Positions 41,042-49,676 of a stretch of 64,000 nucleotides of DNA are shown one piece after another (position 1 is the stretch's first letter; each line of letters begins with the position of its first letter). The position numbers were made by a program, and so were the translations under genes. Source of the stretch: an uncultured Spirochaetaceae bacterium (GTDB lineage: Bacteria; Spirochaetota; Spirochaetia; Sphaerochaetales; Sphaerochaetaceae); NCBI GenBank assembly GCA_944389105.1, contig CALXLD010000039.1:1-64000 (forward strand), in the 5' to 3' direction. A model generated the notes under the pieces. The model made no database searches. It was not told where the DNA came from and saw nothing but the letters and a program-made list of their open reading frames with translations.

Positions 41042-42429
41042 TGGCAAGTACAACTATTGCAATTATCGTGCTTATCGGAGGCTTCTTCCTTCTGATGGCA
41101 TTCAAGGTCCCAGTAACATTCTCGATGTTCATCGCAGCTGTAGCTTCAACATTCTTTGTTCCTGGAACAAACCCGACAACAATGGTCAGGATGATGCTCG
41201 ATGGCGTCAACAACTTCACGATGCTCGCTATCCCATTCTTCATAGTAATGGGTGAGATCATGGCAGCTGGCCAGATTTCGGATAAGATCGTTGACCTTGC
41301 AAACCTCGCTGTAGGTCGTTTCCGCGGTGGTCTTGCATATGTTAACTGTATCGACTCTATGTTCTTCGGAGGAATCTCCGGTTCAGCAGTTGCTGACGTT
41401 TCCTCTCTTGGATCAGTCGTTATCCCGATGATGGTTAAGCAGGGCTATGACAGAGAGTTCACAGTTGGTCTTACTGTTACAACAGCATGTCAGGGTGTTC
41501 TTATCCCGCCATCACACAACATGGTTATCTACGCTCTTGCAGCTGGAACAGGTGTTTCCATTGGACAGCTCTTCTACGCAGGCTTCGCTCCTGGAATCTG
41601 TCTTGGTCTTGGCTTCATGCTTATGTGTTTCCTCCTTGGAAAGAAGTACAACTTCCCGAAGGGAGAGAAGATGTATAAGAATGACCGCGTAAGATGGATC
41701 GGAAAGGCTAATGGTCAGAATGGAAAGCTCCCAGAAGGTGAGGGCTGGATTGCAATCGGAGGCATCGCTCTTGGAAACTGCATGAGAGTTCTTCTCAGTG
41801 CTATCCTTCCTATGATGACTCTTGTTATCATCCTCGTCGGAACTGGTGCTGGTGTCTTTACTGCAACAGAGAGCTCCGCTGTAGCATGTTTCTACACATT
41901 CATCCTTACATATTTCATCTTCCGTGCTGATAAGATCAGAAACTTCGGTCGTGTTCTCAAGAATTCTCTTAAGACACTTGCTGTTGTTCTTACTCTTATC
42001 GGAACAGCTAAGGCATTTGCATATATGATGACAAGGCTCAGAATACCTGCAGCTATCACAAATGCTCTTATCGGATTCTCCGATAACCCATATGTGATCT
42101 TCCTTATCATCAATATCCTTCTTCTTATCCTTGGCTGCTTCATGGATATGGCACCGCTTATCATGATCATGACACCGATTCTTCTTCCTGTTGTTTCCGC
42201 ACTTGGAATGACAGATGTTCACTTCGGTATCATAATTATCTTCAACCTGGCTATCGGCCTCTGCACTCCACCAGTTGGATCTGCACTCTTCGTTGGCTGT
42301 GCTGTTGGTAAGACTTCACTGGAAGCTACGGCAAAGAAGATGCTCCCGCTCTTCGCGGTTATGCTCATCATGCTTCTTGTATTCACATACGTTCCGTTTA
42401 TCTTCCAGATTCCGCTATTCGGATATTGA
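41041..42429 (+). CDS. dctM: TRAP transporter large permease (DctM family)
   Basis: This 462-residue elevator-type transporter has SGSAVADVSSLGSVVIPMMVKQGYDREFTVGLTVTTACQG and the second-half PPVGSALFVGCAVGKTS. Twelve or more membrane segments are expected. It couples uptake of the DctP-bound organic acid to Na+ entry. A central soluble loop (NFPKGEKMYKNDRVRWIGKANGQNGK) is longer than in many relatives. A strong terminator follows. Confidence 0.94.
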   Translation: MASTTIAIIVLIGGFFLLMAFKVPVTFSMFIAAVASTFFVPGTNPTTMVRMMLDGVNNFTMLAIPFFIVMGEIMAAGQISDKIVDLANLAVGRFRGGLAYVNCIDSMFFGGISGSAVADVSSLGSVVIPMMVKQGYDREFTVGLTVTTACQGVLIPPSHNMVIYALAAGTGVSIGQLFYAGFAPGICLGLGFMLMCFLLGKKYNFPKGEKMYKNDRVRWIGKANGQNGKLPEGEGWIAIGGIALGNCMRVLLSAILPMMTLVIILVGTGAGVFTATESSAVACFYTFILTYFIFRADKIRNFGRVLKNSLKTLAVVLTLIGTAKAFAYMMTRLRIPAAITNALIGFSDNPYVIFLIINILLLILGCFMDMAPLIMIMTPILLPVVSALGMTDVHFGIIIIFNLAIGLCTPPVGSALFVGCAVGKTSLEATAKKMLPLFAVMLIMLLVFTYVPFIFQIPLFGY

Positions 42430-42442
42430 TTTCGTTTAAATG

Positions 42443-42476
42443 TGCCCGCTTCATACCTGGAGCGGGCAAATTTTTT
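42443..42476 (+). terminator. Rho-independent terminator after the TRAP operon
   Basis: TGCCCGCT (42443-42450) and AGCGGGCA (42461-42468) form an 8-bp GC-rich stem with a 10-base loop followed by AA and six T residues. Confidence 0.88.
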
Positions 42477-42492
42477 GTTTATTGAGGATTAT

Positions 42493-43851
42493 ATGAATGT
42501 TCTGATTATCGGGGCTGGCAGAAGGGGTGTCAAAATCGGCAGACACCTTGCTGCTGAAGGTTCTTCTATAACGTTTCTTGAAAGATCTACTGCTAAGTGC
42601 CATGAAGTAGAAGCTAAGGTTGACTGCCTTGCTGTGTGCGGTTCCGGAACAGATCTTGCAAAGCTCAGGGAAGCTGGTGCAGAGAATGCTGATACAGTAA
42701 TTGCTGTTACGGATTCCGATGAAGTCAATATAGTTGCCTGCGGCATAGTTGCTGCGGAATTCCCTGGTGTTGTAAACACGATTGCGGCAATAAGATCAGC
42801 CGGCTATCTGGGGGAGGAAGGACTTCCTCCAAGAATCCTTGGAATTACCCATATCATCAATCCTGATCAGGAAGGAGCTGCACGCATCCTTGATACCATC
42901 CAGTATGGTCTTTATCGTGATACTCTCATTTTCCCTGGTACCGATTTCATGATTTTCACAGTTGCAGAAGGTCATGGAAGCGTTAAGAGCGGAGAGAGCA
43001 TCGCTTCTATAAGAAAGAGAATTGAATATAACTTCGTTGTCGCTGCAATCTATCGCAGGGGTGCGGTCATCATTCCGAATGGTGATACCGAAATCAGGCC
43101 CGGTGATATCCTTGTATTCATTACTGACAGCGAGAAAGCCTATATAACGCTTAGCGGAACTCCTGAGCGAGAGATTTATCAGGAGCCGTCGAATATCATA
43201 ATACTTGGAGCAACAAGAGTAACACGGTTCCTGCTGTATTCATTCGATGAGAAGTATAGGAAGAGAATCAGGCTTGTTGAAAAAGATGCTGCTGCGGCAA
43301 ATGAATTTGCTTCACTCTTTCCTGATATCACGGTCCTTAATGCTTCAATTACAGATGAGAGCATATGGGAAGATGAGGAATTCAGCAGCGCAGATCTCTT
43401 CATAAGCCTTACTGATAATGATGAGCTTAATATCGTAACTACCGGTTATGCAAAGAAGATAGGGGTGAATAAGGCTATAGCTCTTGTAAAATCAAATACC
43501 AACTATAGCCAGTTTGCTCTTTCTCTTGGCGTAGATGTTGCAATGTCGATTACCGATGTTACCGTAGATTCGCTTATCAGGTATCTCCGCGGAGATGGAA
43601 TTTCTGCGATGCATACTCTTTTTGACGGCGAACTTGAGGTTTATGAGTATGTTGTCCAGGATTCCTTCCTGTTCCTTGGTAAGGCTCTTAAGGATACCCA
43701 TTTCAAACGCAGTGTGGTTATAGCTGGTGTAAGGAAGGCTGATGGTCAGGCAATAGTCCCTGATGGTGAATATGTCTTTACCGAGGGAGATCGCCTCATA
43801 CTTTCAATCCGTCATGATGACAGTAGTTATCTAAAGGAGCTTTTTCTCTGA
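42493..43851 (+). CDS. trkA: Trk potassium uptake regulator TrkA
   Basis: This 452-residue peripheral protein has two tandem RCK units, each a Rossmann NAD-binding domain (MNVLIIGAGRRGVKIGRHLAAEG at the start; SNIIILGATRVTRFLLYSF at about 230) followed by a TrkA_C domain. It gates the TrkH channel on the cytoplasmic side in response to nucleotides. ATG 42493 follows GAGGAT. In the second unit the glycine-rich loop is less canonical (GATRVTR). It shares one base with the trkH start (TGATG). Confidence 0.93.
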   Translation: MNVLIIGAGRRGVKIGRHLAAEGSSITFLERSTAKCHEVEAKVDCLAVCGSGTDLAKLREAGAENADTVIAVTDSDEVNIVACGIVAAEFPGVVNTIAAIRSAGYLGEEGLPPRILGITHIINPDQEGAARILDTIQYGLYRDTLIFPGTDFMIFTVAEGHGSVKSGESIASIRKRIEYNFVVAAIYRRGAVIIPNGDTEIRPGDILVFITDSEKAYITLSGTPEREIYQEPSNIIILGATRVTRFLLYSFDEKYRKRIRLVEKDAAAANEFASLFPDITVLNASITDESIWEDEEFSSADLFISLTDNDELNIVTTGYAKKIGVNKAIALVKSNTNYSQFALSLGVDVAMSITDVTVDSLIRYLRGDGISAMHTLFDGELEVYEYVVQDSFLFLGKALKDTHFKRSVVIAGVRKADGQAIVPDGEYVFTEGDRLILSIRHDDSSYLKELFL

Positions 43852-45293
43852 TGCATATAAAGTCTGTTCTTAGATTTCTTGCTCTGATTCAGCTTCTTGT
43901 CGGTGCCTGTATGCTTGTTCCTTTCACTCTTGCTTTTGTCTATGATGAAATGGATGGCATAAGGGCGTTTGCAATGACGGAAATCCTTATTGTTGTCTTT
44001 GCTTCAATAATACTGATAGCTACAAGGAAAGAGAAAATAACCATAAAGGCGAGAGATAGCTATCTGCTTGTCACGCTTGTATGGGTTGTTGCTACTGCTT
44101 TTGGAGCACTTCCTCTTTATTTCACAAATACATTTGAGACGTATCCAAGTTGCTATTTCGAGATTATGTCCGGATTCACCACAACAGGAGCTACGGCACT
44201 TTCTTCCATCGAGGATAAGCTGAAGTCCATTCTTTTCTGGCGCGGCATGACAAACTGGCTTGGTGGTATGGGTATAGTTGTTCTCTTTGTTGCGCTTTCC
44301 CCTTTCATGGGGCTTAAAGGCACAAGTCTTGTGAATGCAGAATCCGTCGGACCAACAAAGGATAAACTTACTCCAAAGATCCAGCATACGGCCTTTGCGC
44401 TGTGGGCGATTTATACTGTTTTCTCGGTAATACAGGTACTTCTTCTCTGGTTCAGGATTCCTCTCTATGATGCTGTTACTGTAATGTTCGGTACTATGGG
44501 AGCTGCGGGTTTTTCCGCAAAGAATGCCTCAATCGGTGGTTATCATTCGGCTTATGTCGATGTGGTGGTTACTATCTTCATGATTATCGCGGGATCAAAC
44601 TTCGCTCTTTACTTCAAGGCAATTAAGGGAAATCTGAGGGATGCTGTAAAGGATAAGGAGCTGAGGCTTTATCTTCTTATCATTGCGGTTTCCTCCATTA
44701 TGATTACCATTGATGTTACTGATACATACGGTAGTTTCCTCACTGCTTTAAGGTATGCCGCTTTCCATGTTGCTTCGATTATAACGACAACGGGATTTGC
44801 AACATATGACTATAATTTCTGGCCGCAGTTCTCAAAGACAATCCTTGTTCTCCTTTTCTTTGTTGGAGGCTGTGCAGGTTCTGCCGGTGGCGGTATCAAG
44901 GTAGTCAGAGTTGGTGCGATGATATCCCTGGCACGCAATGCTATCAAGAAAAGACTGCATCCTACAGCTGTTATACCATTGAAGCTTGGGGATTCAGATG
45001 TTGACCAGAATACGCTTCTTTCCCTTGCCGGCTTTGTCGGGGCATACATAATGACAGGGCTTTTGGGAACCCTTATCTATTCGCTTTCCGGATACGATTT
45101 CGAGACATGCTTTACAGCAAGCTTCCTTCTTCTTGGAAATATCGGAATAGGAATGGGAGCTGTAGGGCCGTCAGGTAATTTCTCTATTTTTTCCGATGCA
45201 ATTCTTACAGCTGGTTCATTCCTGATGCTGGTTGGAAGACTGGAGCTTTTCACTGTTTTCGCTCTGTTTACAAGAAATTTCTGGAAAAAGTAA
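43851..45293 (+). CDS. trkH: Trk/Ktr potassium channel subunit TrkH
   Basis: This 480-residue membrane protein has four M1-P-M2 repeats. Selectivity-filter glycines are seen in MSGFTTTGATALS, TMGAAGFSAKNAS, SIITTTGFATYDYNFWP and LLGNIGIGMGAVGPS, together with the GGMGIVVLFVALSPF segment. It imports K+ with TrkA as its regulator. The gene follows trkA directly and ends at a terminator. Confidence 0.95.
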   Translation: MHIKSVLRFLALIQLLVGACMLVPFTLAFVYDEMDGIRAFAMTEILIVVFASIILIATRKEKITIKARDSYLLVTLVWVVATAFGALPLYFTNTFETYPSCYFEIMSGFTTTGATALSSIEDKLKSILFWRGMTNWLGGMGIVVLFVALSPFMGLKGTSLVNAESVGPTKDKLTPKIQHTAFALWAIYTVFSVIQVLLLWFRIPLYDAVTVMFGTMGAAGFSAKNASIGGYHSAYVDVVVTIFMIIAGSNFALYFKAIKGNLRDAVKDKELRLYLLIIAVSSIMITIDVTDTYGSFLTALRYAAFHVASIITTTGFATYDYNFWPQFSKTILVLLFFVGGCAGSAGGGIKVVRVGAMISLARNAIKKRLHPTAVIPLKLGDSDVDQNTLLSLAGFVGAYIMTGLLGTLIYSLSGYDFETCFTASFLLLGNIGIGMGAVGPSGNFSIFSDAILTAGSFLMLVGRLELFTVFALFTRNFWKK

Positions 45294-45297
45294 GCTG

Positions 45298-45330
45298 CAG
45301 CCTCATGTCTTTACGATGTGAGGCTGTCTT
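45298..45330 (+). terminator. Terminator-like hairpin after trkH
   Basis: CAGCCTCA (45298-45305) and TGAGGCTG (45319-45326) form a perfect 8-bp stem followed by TCTTTCC. The remaining bases up to 45510 contain an AT-rich promoter-like stretch (TTATTATAAG near 45466-45475) and no gene. Confidence 0.7.
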
Positions 45331-45510
45331 TCCATATATTTCCCTGGATTATCTTTTCTTCTACCTGAAAATGCTGGAAAGCCTGATTCTGCAGCAGAAA
45401 ATGCCTTTTAGTGTGGAGAATCAGAGGAGAAGATCAAAATAATAACACAACACTCTGTTTGGATGTTATTATAAGAACAGAGGGAAATATATCCCTTGTA
45501 AGGAGTTTTT

Positions 45511-46572
45511 ATGAAAAAAGCTATTACGCTGACTGCTGTCGCTCTTGCTGCAGCTGCCGCTTTCGGCTGTTCAGGTTTTGCCTGGCATACAGAGGATGGA
45601 TGTCATCTTCTTGGGCGTACATATGATATGTTTGGAGATCTCAGCGGTAATAAGATAACAGTTATCGCACCTGGATATGAACTTCATGCCTCTCCGTCAG
45701 GAGAGGGTGGAACAGTTACGATGGAATACGGCTTCATCGGAAATGCCATCCAGGGTGCAGCATCTCCTATTTTTACCGATGGAATCAATGAAAAGGGATT
45801 GATGGGTACTCTGCAGAATTTCCCGGGATATGGTCATTACAATACACAGCAGAGCGAGGATAACCTTGATCTTCATCCTGCATTCTTTGTTCCGTATATG
45901 CTTGGAACATGCACAACAGTTGAAGAGGTTGCAGAGGCTGTAAAGCATATCAACCTGACTGATGAGCTGATTTTCGGAGCTCATATGTCTGTACATTACA
46001 TCTTCTCCGATGAGACAGGCGAAGCGATAATCATCGAACCCGATGAAGATGGTATAACTGTCCATCGTTCCACTATAGGGATAATGACAAATGCTCCAGG
46101 ATATGACTGGCAGTTCACGAATCTCAAGAACTATGTTGCTGTATCAAATGTCCACACACCGCCGAGAGAGCTTCTTGGAGAGACTATATCTGCGTTTGGA
46201 AATGGTACGGGCGGCAGCTTCGGTCTTCCTGGAAGCTATTCATCACCTGCACGTTTTGTCCGTCTGGCATTTGCAAAGGAATTCGCACCTCTTGGAAAGA
46301 ATGAGATAGATGGCATAACAAGGATGTTCGATACATTCTCTGTTGTCTATGTTCCGGATGGAATGCTGAAGGAAAGCGCTGATCACGATGCTTATGAGAG
46401 AACACTCTGTACAACAGCTATGTGCGCTGAGAGCCGTACATATTACTTCTCTCCTGCAGAGAACAGACGTATAAGTGCATATAATCTCATGAATGCGCTC
46501 AATGCCATGAATGGCGAAACCATAGCTCTTTATCCTATACCAATAGATGAAGATATCAGTTATGTGATTTAA
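45511..46572 (+). CDS. Secreted choloylglycine-hydrolase-family amidase (bile salt hydrolase / penicillin V acylase type)
   Basis: This 353-residue Ntn-hydrolase has the signal peptide MKKAITLTAVALAAAAAFG directly followed by Cys20, which aligns with the catalytic N-terminal cysteine of bile salt hydrolases. Signal-peptide removal would thus activate it. Other matching residues are R36 and D39 (GRTYD), NFPGY, N194 in TNAPGYDW and R248 in SSPARFVR. The strand pattern matches bile salt hydrolases throughout. The likely reaction is hydrolysis of glycine- or taurine-conjugated bile acids, or of related amides such as acyl-homoserine lactones or penicillin V. AFGC could also be read as a poor lipobox, which would block catalysis. 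ATG 45511 has an AAGGAG site. The gene is monocistronic. Confidence 0.88.
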   Translation: MKKAITLTAVALAAAAAFGCSGFAWHTEDGCHLLGRTYDMFGDLSGNKITVIAPGYELHASPSGEGGTVTMEYGFIGNAIQGAASPIFTDGINEKGLMGTLQNFPGYGHYNTQQSEDNLDLHPAFFVPYMLGTCTTVEEVAEAVKHINLTDELIFGAHMSVHYIFSDETGEAIIIEPDEDGITVHRSTIGIMTNAPGYDWQFTNLKNYVAVSNVHTPPRELLGETISAFGNGTGGSFGLPGSYSSPARFVRLAFAKEFAPLGKNEIDGITRMFDTFSVVYVPDGMLKESADHDAYERTLCTTAMCAESRTYYFSPAENRRISAYNLMNALNAMNGETIALYPIPIDEDISYVI

Positions 46573-46579
46573 CAGGGTT

Positions 46580-46602
46580 CAGGGCCGTGAAAAGCGGCCC
46601 TG
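46580..46602 (+). terminator. Hairpin after the bile-salt-hydrolase-like gene
   Basis: CAGGGCCG (46580-46587) and CGGCCCTG (46595-46602) form a perfect 8-bp GC-rich stem with loop TGAAAAG. The T tract is weak (ATTATGATG), so termination efficiency is uncertain. Confidence 0.65.
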
Positions 46603-46686
46603 ATTATGATGAACTTGTTTTGATTTTCTGAAGCTTTCTGATGAATCATCTGAGTTTGATAATCTTCTGAAAAGAAAAAATGTTTC

Positions 46687-46716
46687 AAAAAAACTGGGGC
46701 TGTTTCTACAGCCCCA
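46687..46716 (-). terminator. Rho-independent terminator of the beta-helix lipoprotein gene
   Basis: On the minus strand TGGGGCTGT and ACAGCCCCA form a perfect 9-bp stem with a 4-base loop, followed by G and seven T residues (46693-46687). Confidence 0.88.
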
Positions 46717-46725
46717 ACAGAAAAA

Positions 46726-48156
46726 TCATGTTGTTATAGGTTCTATTGTATAATATCCAGAGGCATCTGTAGTCTCCGATACTTTGTATCCTTCTGCGAG
46801 GTCTTCTTCTCTGATGCCGTGGCTTTTTCCTGATCCGCTTCCAAATGAACCTCCGCTGATTTTGAGATTCCCTTGTCCATAGGTTATTCCGTTTTGCTCT
46901 TTTCCGGGATCACAGAAAACGGTGTCTTGCTGTTCACTATAAAAACTTCCATTTGTTATTTCGACAGCTGTAGGTAAACCCAATCCACCATCGTTGGAAT
47001 TGCCTACATAAATACCGCGTCCAGAGGATCCATTTGTATAATACTCTCCTCCTGAAACAACTATTTTATTTATTTCTCCTTCTTCTCCGGCAAGATACAG
47101 GCCGTGCCATACTTCACCTGCGCCGATGTTATCACTGGTGTGCCCATCGGTTTTTGCATTGAGATTATAAAAATCCGAAAGTTCTTCTTTTATATCAGCG
47201 TCAGTAATATCAGGGTCAGTAAGATATTTCGAGAATAGGCTAGTTGTAGCTCTTGTTTCGACACCGTTTATTTCGCCTCTGCCTCCATTTTGAGCAAGAG
47301 CTCCCTGAAGACCATAATATTTACCACCAGTGATATCTGTGGTTCCGGCTCCTGTTACGGCATATGCGTAGCCTGTCAGTAACGCGTTGCTTGCCACAGA
47401 TACGAATATTCCATCCTTGATGGTCAATGTACTATTTTCATCAGCAAATATTGTTCTATATGTGCTGTAGAAATTTCCGCCATTGATAGTCAATATACCA
47501 TCCGAATAGATTGTTGAGTTCGTTATTTCTGAGTCAGTGTAATATGGGAAGGAAACAAAGGTAAGATTCCCGTTGATTGTGAGTTCTCCGCCATTCTCAA
47601 CACAGATCAGATTTCTGCTTGGATTTGTATTAAGTGTTCCTCCGATTCGTCCTTCACCCGAGAGTATGAGGGAAGCACCAGATTCAACAGTGATAAGTAT
47701 TGTATCTGTATCAGGAACATATCCTTTTTTTGTAGTTCCTTCTTTATCAATTGTGAACTCTTTTTCTACAAGCGCATAGTTTTCTGCACTGACGGTATTT
47801 CTTTGAACTGCGGTATTACTTTTTGCCAGACTGCTTGAAGCGTAATTACCAGAAATATCAAGCGTACCGTTTATTGTCATTCTTACATCCTTTCCAGAGG
47901 GGATAGTAAGCGATGAATTTTCGGTGATTTGAATCGATGTCTCGTCCGGTATTTCAATGTATATAGGGGTGGAAGTATCCATATCTAGAAGACTTTGAAG
48001 TTCACTTGTATCAGCTGGTGTGTAGGGATTGGCTGATGTACTTGTGTTGGGATCATTGTCAATCAATCCAGGATTCCCAGGTAAAAAGATGATATTGGGA
48101 TACTGATTGCATGAAGAGAGCAATACTATTGCAATTAAAATCGTGCAAATTAGCAT
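46726..48156 (-). CDS. Beta-helix surface lipoprotein, reading frame interrupted at its start by a dinucleotide repeat
   Basis: The main frame encodes about 476 residues from an internal ATG: a hydrophobic segment ending in the lipobox LLSSC, then a low-complexity linker and a long right-handed beta-helix. That region has repeated short units such as GGELTINGNLTF, DGILTINGGNFYS, NSTLTIKDGIFVS and GNLKISGGSFGSG, typical of surface or adhesin-like proteins. The internal ATG 48156 has no ribosome binding site and gives a signal peptide with no positive charge. A well-formed start lies 50 bases upstream (48206) but is out of frame because of an intervening (GA)8 tract. With seven or ten repeat units that start would add a basic n-region (STNKRERE...) and restore a proper lipoprotein signal. 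Function beyond surface exposure is unknown. Confidence 0.78.
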   Translation of the reverse strand: MLICTILIAIVLLSSCNQYPNIIFLPGNPGLIDNDPNTSTSANPYTPADTSELQSLLDMDTSTPIYIEIPDETSIQITENSSLTIPSGKDVRMTINGTLDISGNYASSSLAKSNTAVQRNTVSAENYALVEKEFTIDKEGTTKKGYVPDTDTILITVESGASLILSGEGRIGGTLNTNPSRNLICVENGGELTINGNLTFVSFPYYTDSEITNSTIYSDGILTINGGNFYSTYRTIFADENSTLTIKDGIFVSVASNALLTGYAYAVTGAGTTDITGGKYYGLQGALAQNGGRGEINGVETRATTSLFSKYLTDPDITDADIKEELSDFYNLNAKTDGHTSDNIGAGEVWHGLYLAGEEGEINKIVVSGGEYYTNGSSGRGIYVGNSNDGGLGLPTAVEITNGSFYSEQQDTVFCDPGKEQNGITYGQGNLKISGGSFGSGSGKSHGIREEDLAEGYKVSETTDASGYYTIEPITT

Positions 48157-48206
48157 AAAGATGCTAGATTTCTCTCTCTCTCTCTCTTATTAGTGGAAAT
48201 AATCAT
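48157..48206 (-). other. Out-of-frame start segment of the phase-variable lipoprotein gene
   Basis: ATG 48206 follows GGAGG (48219-48215) by eight bases, the best start signal in this region. In the present sequence it reads M-I-I-S-T-N-K-R-E-R-E-R then NLASLC and a stop. It is therefore offset by two bases relative to the lipoprotein frame. Loss of one GA unit, or gain of two, joins it to the lipoprotein. Confidence 0.7.
48171..48186. repeat. (TC)8 / (GA)8 dinucleotide microsatellite
   Basis: Eight perfect TC units on the plus strand (GA on the coding strand) lie between the ribosome binding site and the body of the lipoprotein gene. It is the longest simple repeat that I noticed in the window. 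Tracts of this kind change length by slipped-strand mispairing. Confidence 0.95.
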
Positions 48207-48353
48207 AAAACATTCCTCCATAAGCAAGTATATCAACAGTGATAGGAAATCAAAATAAATTGTTCATGTGGATTGGCACAAAAACTTCGAAAATTATTCA
48301 TTGTTTTGCATATGTTATATTTTATTTACTTTTATACTATATTGATAGAAATT

Positions 48354-49676
48354 TTACAATTTCAGTTTTTGATACCCGATTGATGATATAATCCAGTTTG
48401 CACCCCAGCCTATAGGGACGGCGATCCATACAGCCTGTATGCCGAAAACGGGAGCTGCCGCAAATGCTATTATCACTCTTATTGATAGATTCACGATGTT
48501 TGCTACTGTAAAGACCTTCATCTTCCCAGCTCCCCTGAGCGTTCCATCCATAATCATCTTGAAACCTATGAGAGCAAAGAACCATCCCATGAATGAAAGG
48601 TATCCTGTTCCTGTTTTCATAGCATCCGAAGTTCCTTCTTCTCCAATGAACATCCTTATTATCGGGGCATTCCAGAGTTCTAGTGCAACGCATATAAGCA
48701 ATGCAGCTGCAATTACTATCAGATAGGCATCCCTGAGTCCGTCTTTGATTCTTTCCTTTTGCATGGCTCCGAGATTCTGAGCTGTAAATGTACTCATTGT
48801 GTTTCCCATTGCAGCCATTGGAACTACGACAAGACTCTCAATCCTCATTGCTGCAGAGAATCCTGCTAGAACTTCAGAACCAAAGCTATTCACTACGCTT
48901 TGTACAAGCATCATGCCTATTGAGACTGTTGATTGCTGGAGAATTGAAGGAAGGGCGATTCTGAAAATAGGGGAGAGCAGATTCTTATCATAATATTTCC
49001 CATTATCCCCCTCGTATGATCTGAGTGTATGAACAAGAATCGAGAAAGAGAGCAGTGCTGATACTCCCTGTGAAATGAGAGTAGCCCATCCTGCACCTTG
49101 CACTCCCATCTGCAACGGACCGACCATTATTATATCGAGGACAACATTCAGCAGCGATGAGAAGATCAGAAGAAAAAGAGGTATCCGTGATTTCCCCAGC
49201 GCATTGAACATCGATGAAAGGATATTGTACATGAAAAGAAATGGCAGTCCAGCGAAGTATATTCTCAGATAAGCAGAAGCATCTCCGGAGATATTCTCTG
49301 GGGTATTAAGAGCTTCTAGTATCAGCGGGCTGAATATAAGACCGAAGATACAAAGGACTATGGAGATAATCAGAAAAGCCACTAGACTTGTGCTGATGCA
49401 TCTTTTCATCTTGCTGTAGTCAGCACTTCCGAAAGCCCTGCTTGTGATTACAGATGCCCCCATTCCTCCGCCGATAGCTACTGAAATGAATACGGAGGTA
49501 AGAGAGTATGAGGCCCCGACAGCTGCAAGCGCATTCTCGCCGACAAAACGCCCGACAATAACTGAATCCGTCATTGTGTAAAGCTGCTGAAAGAGGTTTC
49601 CAAGCATGATGGGTACTGAGAATGTCAGTATCGCCTTCATAGGGTGGTCTTCAACGAGGTATCGGGAATTGCTCAT
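48354..49676 (-). CDS. MATE-family exporter
   Basis: This 440-residue protein begins YLVEDHPMKAILTFSVPIMLGNLFQQLYTMTDSVIVGRFVG and carries the second-half repeat MAAMGNTMSTFTAQNLGAMQKERIK. Twelve membrane helices are expected. Its start overlaps the stop of the M18 peptidase gene (ATGA), placing it third in a leftward operon MATE - peptidase - MATE. Substrate unknown. Confidence 0.9.
   Translation of the reverse strand: MSNSRYLVEDHPMKAILTFSVPIMLGNLFQQLYTMTDSVIVGRFVGENALAAVGASYSLTSVFISVAIGGGMGASVITSRAFGSADYSKMKRCISTSLVAFLIISIVLCIFGLIFSPLILEALNTPENISGDASAYLRIYFAGLPFLFMYNILSSMFNALGKSRIPLFLLIFSSLLNVVLDIIMVGPLQMGVQGAGWATLISQGVSALLSFSILVHTLRSYEGDNGKYYDKNLLSPIFRIALPSILQQSTVSIGMMLVQSVVNSFGSEVLAGFSAAMRIESLVVVPMAAMGNTMSTFTAQNLGAMQKERIKDGLRDAYLIVIAAALLICVALELWNAPIIRMFIGEEGTSDAMKTGTGYLSFMGWFFALIGFKMIMDGTLRGAGKMKVFTVANIVNLSIRVIIAFAAAPVFGIQAVWIAVPIGWGANWIISSIGYQKLKL

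Noticed and set aside
41512..42222. Long minus-strand frame (236 codons) inside dctM
   Set aside because: Its composition is rich in Lys, Asp, Cys and Ser, as expected from reading a biased membrane-protein gene backwards; the plus-strand DctM assignment is certain.
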